Source of the DNA: Variovorax sp. DXTD-1
GTDB lineage: Bacteria > Pseudomonadota > Gammaproteobacteria > Burkholderiales > Burkholderiaceae_C
Direction of reading: 5' to 3'
DNA: 64,000 bases
Assembly (NCBI RefSeq): GCF_003984625.1
Contig: NZ_RWKH01000013.1
Span: 1 to 64,000 of the forward strand
Shown here in pieces: positions 26,497-35,691 of the stretch. A program made the translations under genes and the position numbers. The notes under the pieces were generated by a model. It did not search any database, was not told the DNA's origin, and was given only the letters and a program-made list of their open reading frames with translations. The first letter of the stretch is position 1. Each line of letters starts with the position of its first letter.

Positions 26497-26904
26497 TCAG
26501 CCGCGGCCCTGGATCATCTTCCACCCGTTTCCGGACGGATCGCGAAAGCCGGCGTCCACGGTGCCGTAACGCTCCACCGGCTCTTGCGTGAACTCCACCC
26601 CCAGGGCAAGCATCCGGGCATAGGCCGCGCGGCAGTCGGCCACCGTGAGAACCAGCGGGGGCATCGCACCCTTGGCCACGATGGCGCGCAGCGCCTGGCC
26701 CGTTGCCTCATCGTGCACCGGCGGGCCGGGCAGAAAAAGCCCAAGCTGGAACGACGGCTGCTCCGGGTGCTGCACCGTGAGCCAGCGATAGCCGCCGTTG
26801 CCCACGTCCGTGTGAACACGAAACCCCAGCTTGTCTACATAGAACGCAAGCGCTTCATCCTGATCGCGCACATACAAACCGACGACATCAATGCCCTGCT
26901 TCAT
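26497..26904 (-). CDS. VOC-family protein
   Basis: 135-residue glyoxalase-fold protein. It begins MKQGIDVVGLYVRDQDEALAFYVDKLGFRV and ends with the usual GFRDPSGNGWKMIQ. There is a typical beta-alpha-beta pair on each side. The substrate is unknown. Its ATG overlaps the stop of the upstream AraC-type regulator (ATGA), so regulator and enzyme form one operon, a common layout for these YaeR/PhnB-like proteins. Confidence 0.87.
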   Translation of the reverse strand: MKQGIDVVGLYVRDQDEALAFYVDKLGFRVHTDVGNGGYRWLTVQHPEQPSFQLGLFLPGPPVHDEATGQALRAIVAKGAMPPLVLTVADCRAAYARMLALGVEFTQEPVERYGTVDAGFRDPSGNGWKMIQGRG

Positions 26905-27395
26905 GAACTCTCCTGTGTTTGTTCGGGCGTGTTTTTACCGTTTGCCGCCTGGCGCCGCTTCTCCGAAACTGCGGTCGTGAGTCCGGGCCGGCGCGCGGCG
27001 CTCACGATGCACTCGGGCACCGGGCCGAGCTCGCGCACCGCCTGCTTGCCTTGCGAGCGCACCGCGCTCGGGCTGTGGCCGGTAATGTCGCGAAAGGTGC
27101 GCCCGAAGGTGCCCAGGCTCGCCCAGCCGGTGTCGAAGGCGATGTCGGTGATGGGCCGGTCGGTTTCGCGCAGCAAGGCCATCGCGCGCTCGATGCGCCG
27201 GGTGAGCAGATAGCGGTGCGGCGGAATGCCGAAGGCCTGCTTGAACGATCGCGCGAAGTGGGCTTCGGACACGCCGCTTACCTCCGCGAGCCGGCCCACG
27301 GGCCATTCTTCGTGCGATGCGGCGTCCATACGGTCTTTTGCGCGCAGCAGGCGGCGCAGCAGACCGGGGTCTTGAAGGGCAGGGGCTTCGCTCAC
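26901..27395 (-). CDS. Short AraC-family regulator coupled to VOC gene
   Basis: 164-residue protein made mostly of an AraC DNA-binding domain: WPVGRLAEVSGVSEAHFARS followed by ITDIAFDTGWASLGTFGRTF. No sensor domain is visible; the C-terminal 50 residues are basic and of unknown role. The GTG at 27395 follows a G-rich AGGGGGG stretch; the frame stays open far upstream, but that part lies antisense to the methionine aminopeptidase gene. The stop overlaps the VOC start. Such solo AraC domains often control the adjacent gene. Confidence 0.82.
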   Translation of the reverse strand: MSEAPALQDPGLLRRLLRAKDRMDAASHEEWPVGRLAEVSGVSEAHFARSFKQAFGIPPHRYLLTRRIERAMALLRETDRPITDIAFDTGWASLGTFGRTFRDITGHSPSAVRSQGKQAVRELGPVPECIVSAARRPGLTTAVSEKRRQAANGKNTPEQTQESS

Positions 27396-27542
27396 GCGCC
27401 CCCCTGAAGATGCAGATTCACGCTCAAGGCTCTCCCTGGTTTGTTTGGCGCGCAACGGCGCCACAGGTACCGGATAATGCCCTCCAAGGCCCATGCGCCA
27501 GCCAAAAAGACCTTCCAACCGAATCTTCCATAAATACCTCAG

Positions 27543-28289
27543 ATGACCATCGAAACCCAGGACGACGTCGCAGCATTGAAACGGATCGGCAGAATCGTCT
27601 CGTTCGTGCTGCACCAGATGCTCGATGCCGCAGAACCTGGCATGACCACGCGTGAACTCGACTCGCTGGGCGAGCAGCTGCTGGAAGAACAGGGCGCGCG
27701 GTCCGCACCGAGGCTGACATACAAATTTCCTGGAGCGACGTGCATCAGCATCAATGAAGAGGCGGCGCACGGAATACCCGGGGACCGGATCATCAAGGCA
27801 GGGGATGTCCTGAACATCGATGTGTCGGCGGAGCTCAACGGCTACTTTGCCGATACCGGCGGAACCAGAGTGGTGCCGCCGACCAACCCGCAGAAGACCC
27901 GCCTCTGCCACGCAACGCGCACGGCCCTTGCCGAAGCAATGAAGAGCGCCAGGGCAGGGCAACCGATCAACGCCATTGGCGCGGCCATCGAGCGCACTGC
28001 AAAGGCCTACGGTTTCAAGGTCATCGAAAACCTCGGAAGCCACGGCGTCGGCCGTGCGCTGCATGAAGAGCCGGAACACATCGCCGGCTACTTCGACCCC
28101 TCGGACAAACGCATTCTGCAAGAAGGAATGGTCATCACCATTGAACCGTTTCTTTCGACCAAGAGCCGCATCGTGACGGAAGCGCCTGACGGCTGGACGC
28201 TCGCAGGCGCAAGCGAAAACTTGTCGGCGCAGTATGAACACACGATGATCATCACCAAGGGTGCTCCCATCGTCGTGACGCTGCACTGA
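27543..28289 (+). CDS. map: Type I methionine aminopeptidase (probable second copy)
   Basis: Metallopeptidase of 248 residues that removes N-terminal Met. Substrate His76 (HGIP), metal ligands Asp93 (NIDV), Asp104 (ADTGG), His167 (GSHGVG), Glu201 (ITIEPF) and Glu232 (QYEHT) are all present. It is not beside rpsB or tsf, where the housekeeping map gene usually lies, so it is probably an accessory paralogue; SHGVG in place of GHGIG fits that. It is divergent from the AraC-VOC operon with a 147-bp gap. The ATG at 27543 is the first in frame. Confidence 0.9.
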   Translation: MTIETQDDVAALKRIGRIVSFVLHQMLDAAEPGMTTRELDSLGEQLLEEQGARSAPRLTYKFPGATCISINEEAAHGIPGDRIIKAGDVLNIDVSAELNGYFADTGGTRVVPPTNPQKTRLCHATRTALAEAMKSARAGQPINAIGAAIERTAKAYGFKVIENLGSHGVGRALHEEPEHIAGYFDPSDKRILQEGMVITIEPFLSTKSRIVTEAPDGWTLAGASENLSAQYEHTMIITKGAPIVVTLH

Positions 28290-28359
28290 TTGCAAGCAAG
28301 GATTCGCCCTCCGTTTCTCGTATGACTTAGCCATCCACCAACGCTCGCCAGGAGAGACC

Positions 28360-28731
28360 ATGCAGCTTCGCACCGCACGCATTTTTGTTCGAGACCTGCC
28401 AGGCGCGTCCCGCGTCTACGAAGAGCTGCTTGGCTTGCAGCTCAAGTCGCCGCGAAGCGAAGAGGGCTTTCGCGTGTTCGACGCAGGACCGATGAGCCTG
28501 GTCGTCGAGCGTGTCGATGCGGATGCCCCCGCGGAAGACCAGGCCCTTATCGGGCGCTTCACTGGTCTGTCGTTCGACGTTACGGACGTTCAGTCGAAGT
28601 ACGACGAGCTCGCCTCGCTCGGCGTTGCATTTTCCGGTCTTCCGGAGCAGCAAGCATGGGGCGGCATTCTTGCGACGCTGCGCGACCCTTCCGGCAACGA
28701 GCTGCAGCTTGTGCAGCAGCCATTGCGGTAG
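28360..28731 (+). CDS. VOC-family protein
   Basis: 123-residue glyoxalase-fold protein. It begins MQLRTARIFVRDLPGASRVYEELLGLQL and ends TLRDPSGNELQLVQQ. Candidate metal positions occur in the first and last strands, but no clear glyoxalase I pattern is seen. The ribosome binding site AGGAGA lies 6 bases before the ATG. It is a third VOC gene within 7.5 kb. It converges with the DHFR-like gene after 3 bp. Confidence 0.85.
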   Translation: MQLRTARIFVRDLPGASRVYEELLGLQLKSPRSEEGFRVFDAGPMSLVVERVDADAPAEDQALIGRFTGLSFDVTDVQSKYDELASLGVAFSGLPEQQAWGGILATLRDPSGNELQLVQQPLR

Positions 28732-28734
28732 CTT

Positions 28735-29373
28735 CTACTTTCTCGCGAATTTCAGGTGGGTCACGTTCGGCGCCGCGACCGTCTTCACCAGGGCAAGGGA
28801 ATGCAGGGTGTCGACGCCGTCGAACAGGCGTTCCCCACCGCCGAGCAAGATCGACGCAAGGTGCAGCTGCATTTCATCGACGAGGCCGGCTTTCAGGTAC
28901 TGCTGCGCGGCGTTGGCCCCGCCCGCCAGTGCCACGTCCTTTCCGCCTGCGCGCCGGGCCTGGTCCAGTGCACTTTCGATGCCGTCGGTCACGAAGGTGA
29001 AGCTCGTGCCGCCTTCCATCATCAAGGGTTCGCGCGCGTGGTGGGTCAGCACAAACACCGGGTGACGAAACGGCGGATTGCGGCCCCACCAGCCGTTCCA
29101 GGGATTGCTGTCGTCCCACGGCCCCGGGCCGCCGCCGAACATGTTGCGGCCCATGATGGTCGCACCGATGTTGACGAGTTCATCTTCCATCACCGCCGTG
29201 CTCTCGTTCACCACGCCGCCATCCAGGCCGTGCGGCCGGCGCCAGGCCTCGAGCTGGACCACCCATTCATGCAATTTCTCGCCGCCAACCCCGAGCGGCT
29301 CCTGCAAGCTTTGGTGCGGACCGGCGACAAACCCGTCCAGCGAAATCGAGATCCTGAAGCGAAGCTTTGACAT
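28735..29373 (-). CDS. Dihydrofolate reductase-fold protein (RibD C-terminal family)
   Basis: 212-residue protein with a RibD-C/DHFR-like fold. It begins SKLRFRISISLDGFVAGPHQ, contains IGATIMGRNMFGG, the loop PFRHPVFVLTHHAREPL and ALAGGANAAQQYLKAGLVDE, all standard for this family of NADPH-dependent reductases. It is unlikely to be the essential folA enzyme. Substrate unknown. It follows a decayed AraC gene on the same strand, whose product may once have regulated it. Confidence 0.87.
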   Translation of the reverse strand: MSKLRFRISISLDGFVAGPHQSLQEPLGVGGEKLHEWVVQLEAWRRPHGLDGGVVNESTAVMEDELVNIGATIMGRNMFGGGPGPWDDSNPWNGWWGRNPPFRHPVFVLTHHAREPLMMEGGTSFTFVTDGIESALDQARRAGGKDVALAGGANAAQQYLKAGLVDEMQLHLASILLGGGERLFDGVDTLHSLALVKTVAAPNVTHLKFARK

Positions 29374-29409
29374 GCCCTTGCCCCCTTGCTGTGCGTTGGA
29401 GCGGCGAGT

Positions 29410-29658
29410 CTAGGGGCTGTGCATTGACTCGGCAATGACAATAAAACCTCGTTTTCTGCCAAGGACTCGGGCCAAGGCCACCCACATGCGCGAATAGGCC
29501 GCGGCCGAAATGCGGGCGCGCGGAGCGTTCAGCAGATCGCGATCCAGCTTTGCGCTTTCAAGCACGCAGCTGATGTCCATGTTCCTGAGCGCCGCGGCGT
29601 GTATTGCCTCGTGCACGAGCTCGATGGAGACGGTGCCCTTCAACCCTGCTGATTTCAT
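29410..29658 (-). pseudogene. N-terminal remnant of an AraC-type regulator
   Basis: An 82-residue frame beginning MKSAGLKGTVSIELVHEAIH and continuing with LLNAPRARISAAAYSRMW, which resembles the start of the ligand-binding domain (arabinose-binding type) of AraC regulators of about 340 residues. The homology ends after ARVLG, and the frame runs into unrelated sequence; no DNA-binding domain is present. A deletion of most of the gene is the simplest reading. It sits 37 bp upstream of the DHFR-like gene and just downstream of an intact AraC gene. Confidence 0.6.
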
Positions 29659-29704
29659 GCAGACTCTTTGCAAACAGATGCCATGGCGCCGTTCACTGTT
29701 CCGA

Positions 29705-30715
29705 TCAGCCCGCCGCCTGCCTTCGCCGCCAGTCGCCCGGCGGCACGCCGAAGCGCCGCTTGAACGCTCGGCTGAAGGCTGCCTCCGACTCGTACTTCGC
29801 GTGGTCGGCAATGATCTTGATCGGCAGTTCGCTGCTCTTCAAGTGCTTGGCGGCCAGCTGCAGGCGCCAGTGCGCCAGGTATTGCATCGGCGGCTGGTCG
29901 AGAAAGTGATTGAACCGTTCGCTCAGCACGGTGCGCGACACGCCCACGCCGCGCGCCAGGCTTTCGAGGCTCCAGTCCTCCATCGGCGCCGCGTGCAGCA
30001 GCTTCAGGGCAGAGCCGACCACGGCGTCGTTGTACGCCGCGAACCAGCCCACCTCGTCAGCCGAGAGGCCCTGCATGTGCTTGCGCAGGATTTCCACGAA
30101 CATCAGTTCGGTGAGGCGCGGCAGCATGCTGCGCCATCCGGGCTGGGGCTTGCTGGCCTCGGTCACGGTATGGCGGATGGTGGTGGCCAGCCAGTGGTCG
30201 GCCGGCGTGGTGTCCGGCGTGATGTGCAGCACGTCGGGCAGGTGCCGCAGCACGGGGTGGAACAGCAGTTCGTCGCAGCGTATGAATCCGCAGATGACGC
30301 TGGTGGCCCCGCCGGCCCCGCCATGCTCCACCAGCGGCATGCCGGCCCACGGAAGCTGCGGCAGCAGCTGGCCGATGTGCACCGGCGCCGTGGCGTCGCC
30401 GCCGCTCAGGCGGTGAACGCCCCCATACGGCAGCAGCACGGCATCGCCGCTGTTCAGCCGCATGGGTTCGCGCTCGGGCAGCTCGATCCGGCAACTGCCG
30501 GAGCCGATGATGTGAAAGGGAATCACGCGGCTCGAACCGAGCGCGAGCATCGCGGCCATCTGGTCCGAATCGACGCTCGTCACGCACCAGGGCTCACGGA
30601 ACTCGGCGCGGAACAGCACCATGCCGGTGACATGCATGCTCTCGAGCAGGTCCGACAGCATGTCCCCCGACCGACCCGGCGATGTTTGGGTCAAGACTTC
30701 CGGCATTTTGGTCAT
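29705..30715 (-). CDS. AraC-family regulator with cupin sensor domain
   Basis: 336-residue transcription factor. The N-terminal half is a cupin_6-type domain (VTGMVLFRAEFREPW, RLNSGDAVLLPYGGVHRLSG), and the C-terminal AraC domain reads WSLESLARGVGVSRTVLSER and IKIIADHAKYESEAAFSRAF. The ATG at 30715 has a GGAGGC site. It is divergent from a DsrE-family gene with only 55 bp between starts, so it probably regulates that gene and itself. The ligand is unknown. Confidence 0.9.
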   Translation of the reverse strand: MTKMPEVLTQTSPGRSGDMLSDLLESMHVTGMVLFRAEFREPWCVTSVDSDQMAAMLALGSSRVIPFHIIGSGSCRIELPEREPMRLNSGDAVLLPYGGVHRLSGGDATAPVHIGQLLPQLPWAGMPLVEHGGAGGATSVICGFIRCDELLFHPVLRHLPDVLHITPDTTPADHWLATTIRHTVTEASKPQPGWRSMLPRLTELMFVEILRKHMQGLSADEVGWFAAYNDAVVGSALKLLHAAPMEDWSLESLARGVGVSRTVLSERFNHFLDQPPMQYLAHWRLQLAAKHLKSSELPIKIIADHAKYESEAAFSRAFKRRFGVPPGDWRRRQAAG

Positions 30716-30770
30716 GGCCTGCCTCCGGCATGAAGCGTACGCTGACTCCACTCATTCGATGGAGACCCCT

Positions 30771-31139
30771 ATGAACACCGAGACACGCGATCTGGTCGTT
30801 GTAATCACGCATGGCATCGACCATGAATTGTCCTCCGTCGGACTGGTCATTGCCCTTGGCGGCATGACGTCGGGGCTGAAGGTTTCCATTTTTCTCACCA
30901 GCGCGGGTGTCGATCTCGTGCGGCGCGGCGCGTCCGACATGACGCACGTCAAGCCCTTGGACCCGCTGGCGGACATGCTGCGCGACTTTCTTTCGCGAGG
31001 CGGCACGCTCTGGGCCTGCACGCCCTGCGTGAAGAGCCGCGGCTACACGCAGGAGAACCTGCTGGAGGGCGTGGTCATCGCCGGCTCCAGCGTGATGCAC
31101 GAGCTGATCAAGCGGGGGGCGGCGACGTTGAGCTTCTAG
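30771..31139 (+). CDS. DsrE-family protein
   Basis: 122-residue protein of the DsrE/DsrF-like fold. It begins with LVVVITHGIDHELSSVGLVI, contains VSIFLTSAGVDLVRRG and a Cys pair in WACTPCVKSRGY, and ends with a helix. DsrE-like proteins take part in sulfur transfer, and the paired Cys could carry persulfide; however, many members have no known role. The ATG has a GGAGA site. The divergent AraC-cupin regulator 55 bp upstream probably controls it. Confidence 0.85.
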   Translation: MNTETRDLVVVITHGIDHELSSVGLVIALGGMTSGLKVSIFLTSAGVDLVRRGASDMTHVKPLDPLADMLRDFLSRGGTLWACTPCVKSRGYTQENLLEGVVIAGSSVMHELIKRGAATLSF

Positions 31140-31231
31140 GCAAAGCGGCGCAGAGGGAGGCCGCCGGTGTCCGCGGTCAGTGGGCTGGGCGCGTTAGAGT
31201 CTGGCCACGTCCACAAGACCCGCCATTCCAC

Positions 31232-31765
31232 ATGCAAGACTTGCAAGACGCACCCGCACCTACGCCACGTTCCCGCATGCCTTTGCCGCTCCGGCTGCTT
31301 CGTCTGCTCCCCATTGGCGCCTGCCTCCTGGCGCTGGGCTGCGCAAGCCCTCGCCTGCCGCCTTCGACAGGCACCTACAGCACCTCACCCCTGACGGCCG
31401 AGCAATCGAACGGCGTGGCGATCCATGCGCTCGGCCTGGTCGGCACGCCGTACCGCTATGGTGGCAACACGCCCGAGGGCGGGTTCGATTGCAGCGGCCT
31501 CATCGGTTACGTGTACAAGAACAGTGCCGGCCAGGCCATGCCGCGCACGGTGGCCCGTTTGGCCGGGTTCGGCCGGCCGGTGCCGGCGTCCGACATCCGA
31601 TCGGGCGACCTGGTGCTCTTTGGCGCGTCCACGCCTTCGCATGCCGGCATCTATGTGGGCGCGGGGCAGTTCGTGCATGCGCCGTCCACCGGCGGCGAGG
31701 TTCGGCTCGACCGGCTCGACGGGGTGTACTGGTCGCGCCAGCCGGTGCAGGTGCGCCGGCTCTGA
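31232..31765 (+). CDS. NlpC/P60 lipoprotein endopeptidase
   Basis: 177-residue predicted lipoprotein that probably cleaves peptidoglycan stem peptides. The lipobox LLALGC ends at Cys37; the NlpC/P60 catalytic triad is Cys87 (FDCSGL), His in SHAGIYVG near 137, and His in QFVHAP near 149. The first part of the frame is polar, and an ATG at 31277 (residue 16) would give a more normal 22-residue signal peptide, so the start is uncertain. Single gene, 133 bp upstream of cstA. Confidence 0.9.
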   Translation: MQDLQDAPAPTPRSRMPLPLRLLRLLPIGACLLALGCASPRLPPSTGTYSTSPLTAEQSNGVAIHALGLVGTPYRYGGNTPEGGFDCSGLIGYVYKNSAGQAMPRTVARLAGFGRPVPASDIRSGDLVLFGASTPSHAGIYVGAGQFVHAPSTGGEVRLDRLDGVYWSRQPVQVRRL

Positions 31766-31898
31766 ATTCGGGCGGCCTCCGGGGTTTTCTCCGGGTTTTC
31801 CATTACGCAAAGCCACGCACGCGGGCCGCGCGGTGCGACGGATGCGGGCTCGGGGCTGACGCGGAACACTCCCGGGTTCAATTCCAGGAGACATTCCC

Positions 31899-33965
31899 AT
31901 GCACAGCATCCGCCGCCACCTGGTGTGGCTCGCCGTGGCCGTGCTCGGCGCTTTTGCGCTGGGCACCGTCGCCCTCACGCGCGGCGAAAGCGTCAACGCC
32001 CTCTGGGTGGTGACCGCCGCGATCTGCACCTACCTGATCGCCTACCGCTACTACAGCCTGTTCATCGCCGAGAAGGTGCTGGTGCTGGACGGCAACCGCA
32101 AGACGCCGGCGCACCGCCACAACGACGGGCTCGACTACGTGCCCACCGACAAGAACGTGCTGTTCGGCCACCACTTCGCGGCCATTGCCGGTGCCGGCCC
32201 GCTGGTGGGCCCGGTACTCGCGGCGCAGATGGGCTACCTGCCCGGCCTCTTGTGGGTGCTGGCGGGCGTGGTGTTCGCGGGCGCGGTGCAAGACTTCATC
32301 ATCCTGTTCATCTCCACGCGGCGCGACGGCCGCTCGCTCGGCGACCTGGTCAAGCAGGAGATGGGCGTGGTGCCCGGGATGATCGCGCTCTTCGGCACCT
32401 TCATGATCATGATCATCATCCTTGCGGTGCTGGCGCTGATCGTGGTGAAGGCACTGGCCGAATCGCCGTGGGGCACCTTCACGGTGGCGGCCACCGTTCC
32501 GGTGGCGCTCTTCATGGGCGTGTACCTGCGCTTCATTCGTCCGGGGCGCATCGGCGAGGTGTCGCTGATCGGCTTCGTGCTGCTGATGCTCGCCATCTTC
32601 GGCGGCCAGGCCGTGAGCCAGAACCCCGAGTGGGCGCCGCTCTTCACCTTCGACGGCAAGGCGCTCACCTGGATGCTCGTGGGCTACGGCTTCATTGCCG
32701 CGAGCTTGCCGGTGTGGCTGCTGCTGGCGCCGCGCGACTACCTTTCGACCTTCCTGAAGATCGGCACGATCATCGCGTTGGCCATCGGCATCGTGTTTGT
32801 CATGCCCACGCTGCAGATGCCGGCCGTCACGCAGTTTGCGCAAGGCAACGGCCCGGTGTGGTCGGGCAGCCTGTTCCCGTTCCTGTTCATCACCATCGCC
32901 TGCGGCGCGGTGTCGGGCTTTCATGCGCTGATCTCTTCGGGCACCACGCCCAAGATGCTCGACAACGAGCGCCACGCGCGCTTCATCGGCTACGGCGGCA
33001 TGCTGGCCGAATCGTTCGTTGCGGTCATGGCGCTGGTGGCGGCGTCGTGCATCGAGCCGGGCATCTACTTTGCAATGAACAGCCCGGCCGCGCTGGTGGG
33101 CAGCACCGCGCAACAGGCGGCGCAAGCCATCTCGAACTGGGGCTTCGTGGTCACGCCCGAGATGCTGGTGCAAACGGCCAAGGACGTGGGCGAAACCACC
33201 ATCCTCGGCCGTGCGGGCGGCGCGCCGACACTGGCCGTGGGCATGGCCCACATCCTTCACCAGGTGATCGGCGGGCAGGCCATGATGGCCTTCTGGTACC
33301 ACTTCGCGATTCTGTTCGAGGCGCTGTTCATCCTCACGGCCGTGGACGCCGGCACTCGCGCAGGCCGCTTCATGCTGCAAGACCTGCTGGGCAGCTTCGT
33401 GCCCGCACTCAAGCGCACCGATTCGCTGCCCGCCAACCTGTTTGCCACGGCGCTGTGCGTGGCCGCGTGGGGCTACTTTCTCTACCAGGGTGTGGTCGAT
33501 CCGCTGGGCGGCATCAACACGCTGTGGCCGCTCTTCGGCATCTCCAACCAGATGCTGGCCGCGGTGGCGCTGCTGCTCGGCGTGGTGGTGCTGTTCCGCA
33601 TGAAGCGCGAGCGCTATGCGTGGGTGGCCATTGCGCCGGCCGCATGGCTGCTGGCTTGCACGCTCACGGCCGGCTGGCAGAAGATCTTCTCGCCCGACCC
33701 GAAGATCGGCTTTCTCTCGCACGCGGCCAAGTACACCGAAGGCCTTGCCAACGGCGTGCTGGTGGCGCCTGCGAAGACCACCGAAGCCATGTCGCGCATC
33801 GTCTTCAACGACCGGCTCGACGCGGCGCTGTGCGCACTTTTCATGTTCGTGGTGCTGAGCGTGCTGGTGTACAGCGTGAAGGCATGCCTTGCGGCGCGCG
33901 CGGCCAACCGGCCGACCGCGCAAGAAACGCCGTTCGAACCGATGGCCGCATCGGCCGCGCGCTGA
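31899..33965 (+). CDS. cstA: Carbon starvation protein A-family transporter (pyruvate/peptide)
   Basis: Inner-membrane transporter of 688 residues with about 16-18 helices. Family signatures are [19 protein letters not shown] and [20 protein letters not shown] near residues 67-110, and [14 protein letters not shown] in the middle. E. coli homologues CstA and BtsT (about 700 residues) import pyruvate and perhaps peptides. The ATG at 31899 has CAGGAG upstream. The small ybdD-type gene follows after 8 bp, and a strong terminator ends the pair. Confidence 0.95.
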   Translation: MHSIRRHLVWLAVAVLGAFALGTVALTRGESVNALWVVTAAICTYLIAYRYYSLFIAEKVLVLDGNRKTPAHRHNDGLDYVPTDKNVLFGHHFAAIAGAGPLVGPVLAAQMGYLPGLLWVLAGVVFAGAVQDFIILFISTRRDGRSLGDLVKQEMGVVPGMIALFGTFMIMIIILAVLALIVVKALAESPWGTFTVAATVPVALFMGVYLRFIRPGRIGEVSLIGFVLLMLAIFGGQAVSQNPEWAPLFTFDGKALTWMLVGYGFIAASLPVWLLLAPRDYLSTFLKIGTIIALAIGIVFVMPTLQMPAVTQFAQGNGPVWSGSLFPFLFITIACGAVSGFHALISSGTTPKMLDNERHARFIGYGGMLAESFVAVMALVAASCIEPGIYFAMNSPAALVGSTAQQAAQAISNWGFVVTPEMLVQTAKDVGETTILGRAGGAPTLAVGMAHILHQVIGGQAMMAFWYHFAILFEALFILTAVDAGTRAGRFMLQDLLGSFVPALKRTDSLPANLFATALCVAAWGYFLYQGVVDPLGGINTLWPLFGISNQMLAAVALLLGVVVLFRMKRERYAWVAIAPAAWLLACTLTAGWQKIFSPDPKIGFLSHAAKYTEGLANGVLVAPAKTTEAMSRIVFNDRLDAALCALFMFVVLSVLVYSVKACLAARAANRPTAQETPFEPMAASAAR

Positions 33966-33973
33966 GCACGGCC

Positions 33974-34180
33974 ATGGCCCTCGCATTGCCGGAAGCCGGG
34001 CGCTACTTTGCCCGCTCGCTCAAGCAGTCGCTGCGGCTCATGGTCGGGCTGCCCGATTACGACGCCTACCTGAGCCACATGGCGGCCACGCATCCGGGCC
34101 AGCCGCCGATGAGCTACGAGGCTTTCTTCCGGGAGCGCCTCGAAGCGCGCTACGGCGCGGGCAAAGGGCGCTGCTGCTAG
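33974..34180 (+). CDS. ybdD: YbdD/YjiX-family small protein
   Basis: 68-residue soluble protein that typically follows cstA or btsT. The family features are [20 protein letters not shown] and the ending [16 protein letters not shown] trailing Cys-Cys occurs here. In E. coli the homologue is needed for transport by its partner. The ATG at 33974 lies 8 bp after the cstA stop, and the pair is closed by the hairpin at 34248. Confidence 0.9.
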   Translation: MALALPEAGRYFARSLKQSLRLMVGLPDYDAYLSHMAATHPGQPPMSYEAFFRERLEARYGAGKGRCC

Positions 34181-34247
34181 GCCGACGGCGCCCGTCCGTC
34201 CGTTCTGTTCGCTTGACCCGCGCGGAATGCGGGTGATAGCCTGAGGG

Positions 34248-34272
34248 AGCCCGCGTAAGCGGGCTTTCTTTC
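34248..34272 (+). terminator. Rho-independent terminator after cstA-ybdD
   Basis: A perfect 7-bp stem AGCCCGC / GCGGGCT with a GTAA tetraloop (34248-34265), followed by TTCTTTC. It lies 68 bp after the ybdD stop and 34 bp before the peptidase start, so it separates the two transcription units. Confidence 0.85.
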
Positions 34273-34305
34273 GTCCAAGCTCGAACGAACAACAGAACGG
34301 AATCC

Positions 34306-35571
34306 ATGACTCTTCTTCACAAGCGCCATCACTTCACCACACCCGCGCCATTGCGCGCCGCCTGCCAGAGCGCAGTACTGGCTTGCGTGCTGTTCGCTGG
34401 CGCCGCCATGGCGCAGAAGCCGCACCAGGGTGCGCTGGACGCGGCCACGCAGCAGAAGGAAGAAGCGCTGAAGCTGCTGGAGCAAATGGTCAACATCGAC
34501 TCCGGCTCGGCCAACACCGAGGGGCTCGACAAGGTGCGCGAAATCGTGGTTGCAGAGCTGCGCAAGCTCGACGCGCGCATCGAGACTTTTCCGGCGGAGC
34601 CGCATCCCGGCACCAACGTGGTCGCCACGATCACCGGCCAGGGCAAGAAGAAGATCCTGATCCTCGCCCACATCGACACCGTGTTCAAGGACGGCACGGC
34701 CGCGGCCAAGCCGTTCTACATCAAGGATGGGCGTGCGTATGGCCCCGGCGTCATGGACAACAAGGGCGGCGTGGTCGCCGGGCTACAGGCGTTGAAGATC
34801 CTGCAGAAGATCGGCTTCAAGGACTATGGGCAGATCACCTTCCTCATCGACACGAACGAAGAGGTGGGGTCGATGGGCACCAGCGCGCTCATCGAGCGTA
34901 TTGCCAAGCAGCACGATGTGGCATTGAACCTGGAGCCGGGCCGTCCCGCCGACGGGCTCGTGGTGGAGCGCAAGGGCTCGGCCACGGCGCTCATCGAAGT
35001 GAAGGGGCTCGCCTCGCACGCGGGCGTTGCGCCCGAGGCGGGCCGCAATGCGGCCATGGAGGTGGCGCACCAGGTGCTGCAGCTGGCGAAGACGGGCGAT
35101 GCGGCGAAGAAGACCACGGTCAACTTCACGGTGCTCAATGCCAACGGGCCGACCAACGTGATTCCCGCCACGGCAAGCGCAAAGGCAGATGTGCGCGCCG
35201 CCACGCCCGAAGAGCTCGACCGCGTCGAGAAGGACCTGGTCCGCATCTCGCAGAACAAGCTGATTCCCGAGACCGAGGTGCGCGTGCGGCTGGTCCGCGG
35301 CCTGCCGCCGATGCCGCGCTCGCCTGCGTCGGACAAGCTCGTGGCCATGGCCGAGGGCATCTACGCCGAGATCGGCAAGAAGCTCACCATTGAAAGCAGC
35401 GGCGGCGCGGCCGATGCCAGCCTGGTGGCCGGAGTGGGCGTGCCGGTGCTCGACGGCTTCGGCATCGTGGGTGGCGGCATCCACACGCCGGACGAATACG
35501 CCGAAGTCGAAAGCGTGGTGCCGCGGCTCTACTTGCTGTCGCGCATGCTCATGGACCTGAGCGCCAACTGA
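34306..35571 (+). CDS. M20-family zinc peptidase (carboxypeptidase G2-like)
   Basis: 421-residue secreted peptidase. A signal peptide ends near AMAQ (about residue 37). Zinc-site motifs are AHIDT (His122), GPGVMDNKGG (bridging Asp151) and DTNEEVGS (catalytic Glu185 with ligand Glu186), with later ligands in LEPGR and GGGIHTPDEY. The length and order match Pseudomonas carboxypeptidase G2, which removes C-terminal glutamate from folates and peptides. The real substrate may be broader. It is a single gene preceded by the cstA terminator. Confidence 0.91.
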   Translation: MTLLHKRHHFTTPAPLRAACQSAVLACVLFAGAAMAQKPHQGALDAATQQKEEALKLLEQMVNIDSGSANTEGLDKVREIVVAELRKLDARIETFPAEPHPGTNVVATITGQGKKKILILAHIDTVFKDGTAAAKPFYIKDGRAYGPGVMDNKGGVVAGLQALKILQKIGFKDYGQITFLIDTNEEVGSMGTSALIERIAKQHDVALNLEPGRPADGLVVERKGSATALIEVKGLASHAGVAPEAGRNAAMEVAHQVLQLAKTGDAAKKTTVNFTVLNANGPTNVIPATASAKADVRAATPEELDRVEKDLVRISQNKLIPETEVRVRLVRGLPPMPRSPASDKLVAMAEGIYAEIGKKLTIESSGGAADASLVAGVGVPVLDGFGIVGGGIHTPDEYAEVESVVPRLYLLSRMLMDLSAN

Positions 35572-35586
35572 GGCGAGATGAAGCGC

Positions 35587-35609
35587 GGCCTCAGGCGCGG
35601 CCTGAGGCC
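35587..35609 (+). terminator. Probable terminator hairpin after the M20 peptidase
   Basis: A 9-bp perfect stem GGCCTCAGG / CCTGAGGCC with loop CGCGG, 15 bp after the peptidase stop. The T-rich stretch (TTTCTTTTT, 35627-35635) is about 17 bases farther on, so termination efficiency is uncertain. A separate perfect palindrome GCAAGCGCTTGC follows at 35636. Confidence 0.5.
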
Positions 35610-35691
35610 GCCTGTGTGAATTCCAGTTTCTTTTTGCAAGCGCTTGCTGCCACGATGCCCTCCACCGAAACAACTGGTGGAGAACATCGAC

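Noticed and set aside
30621..30770. 50-codon N-terminal extension of the DsrE-family protein
   Set aside because: It overlaps the divergent AraC gene start, lacks a ribosome binding site, and the conserved fold begins at 30771.
31878..33986. A 702-codon open frame opposite cstA
   Set aside because: Composition dominated by His, Glu, Arg and Ala from reversed membrane codons; cstA on the other strand is unmistakable.
35636..35647. Perfect 12-base palindrome GCAAGCGCTTGC
   Set aside because: Short and without neighbours or a matching regulator; not enough to call a site.
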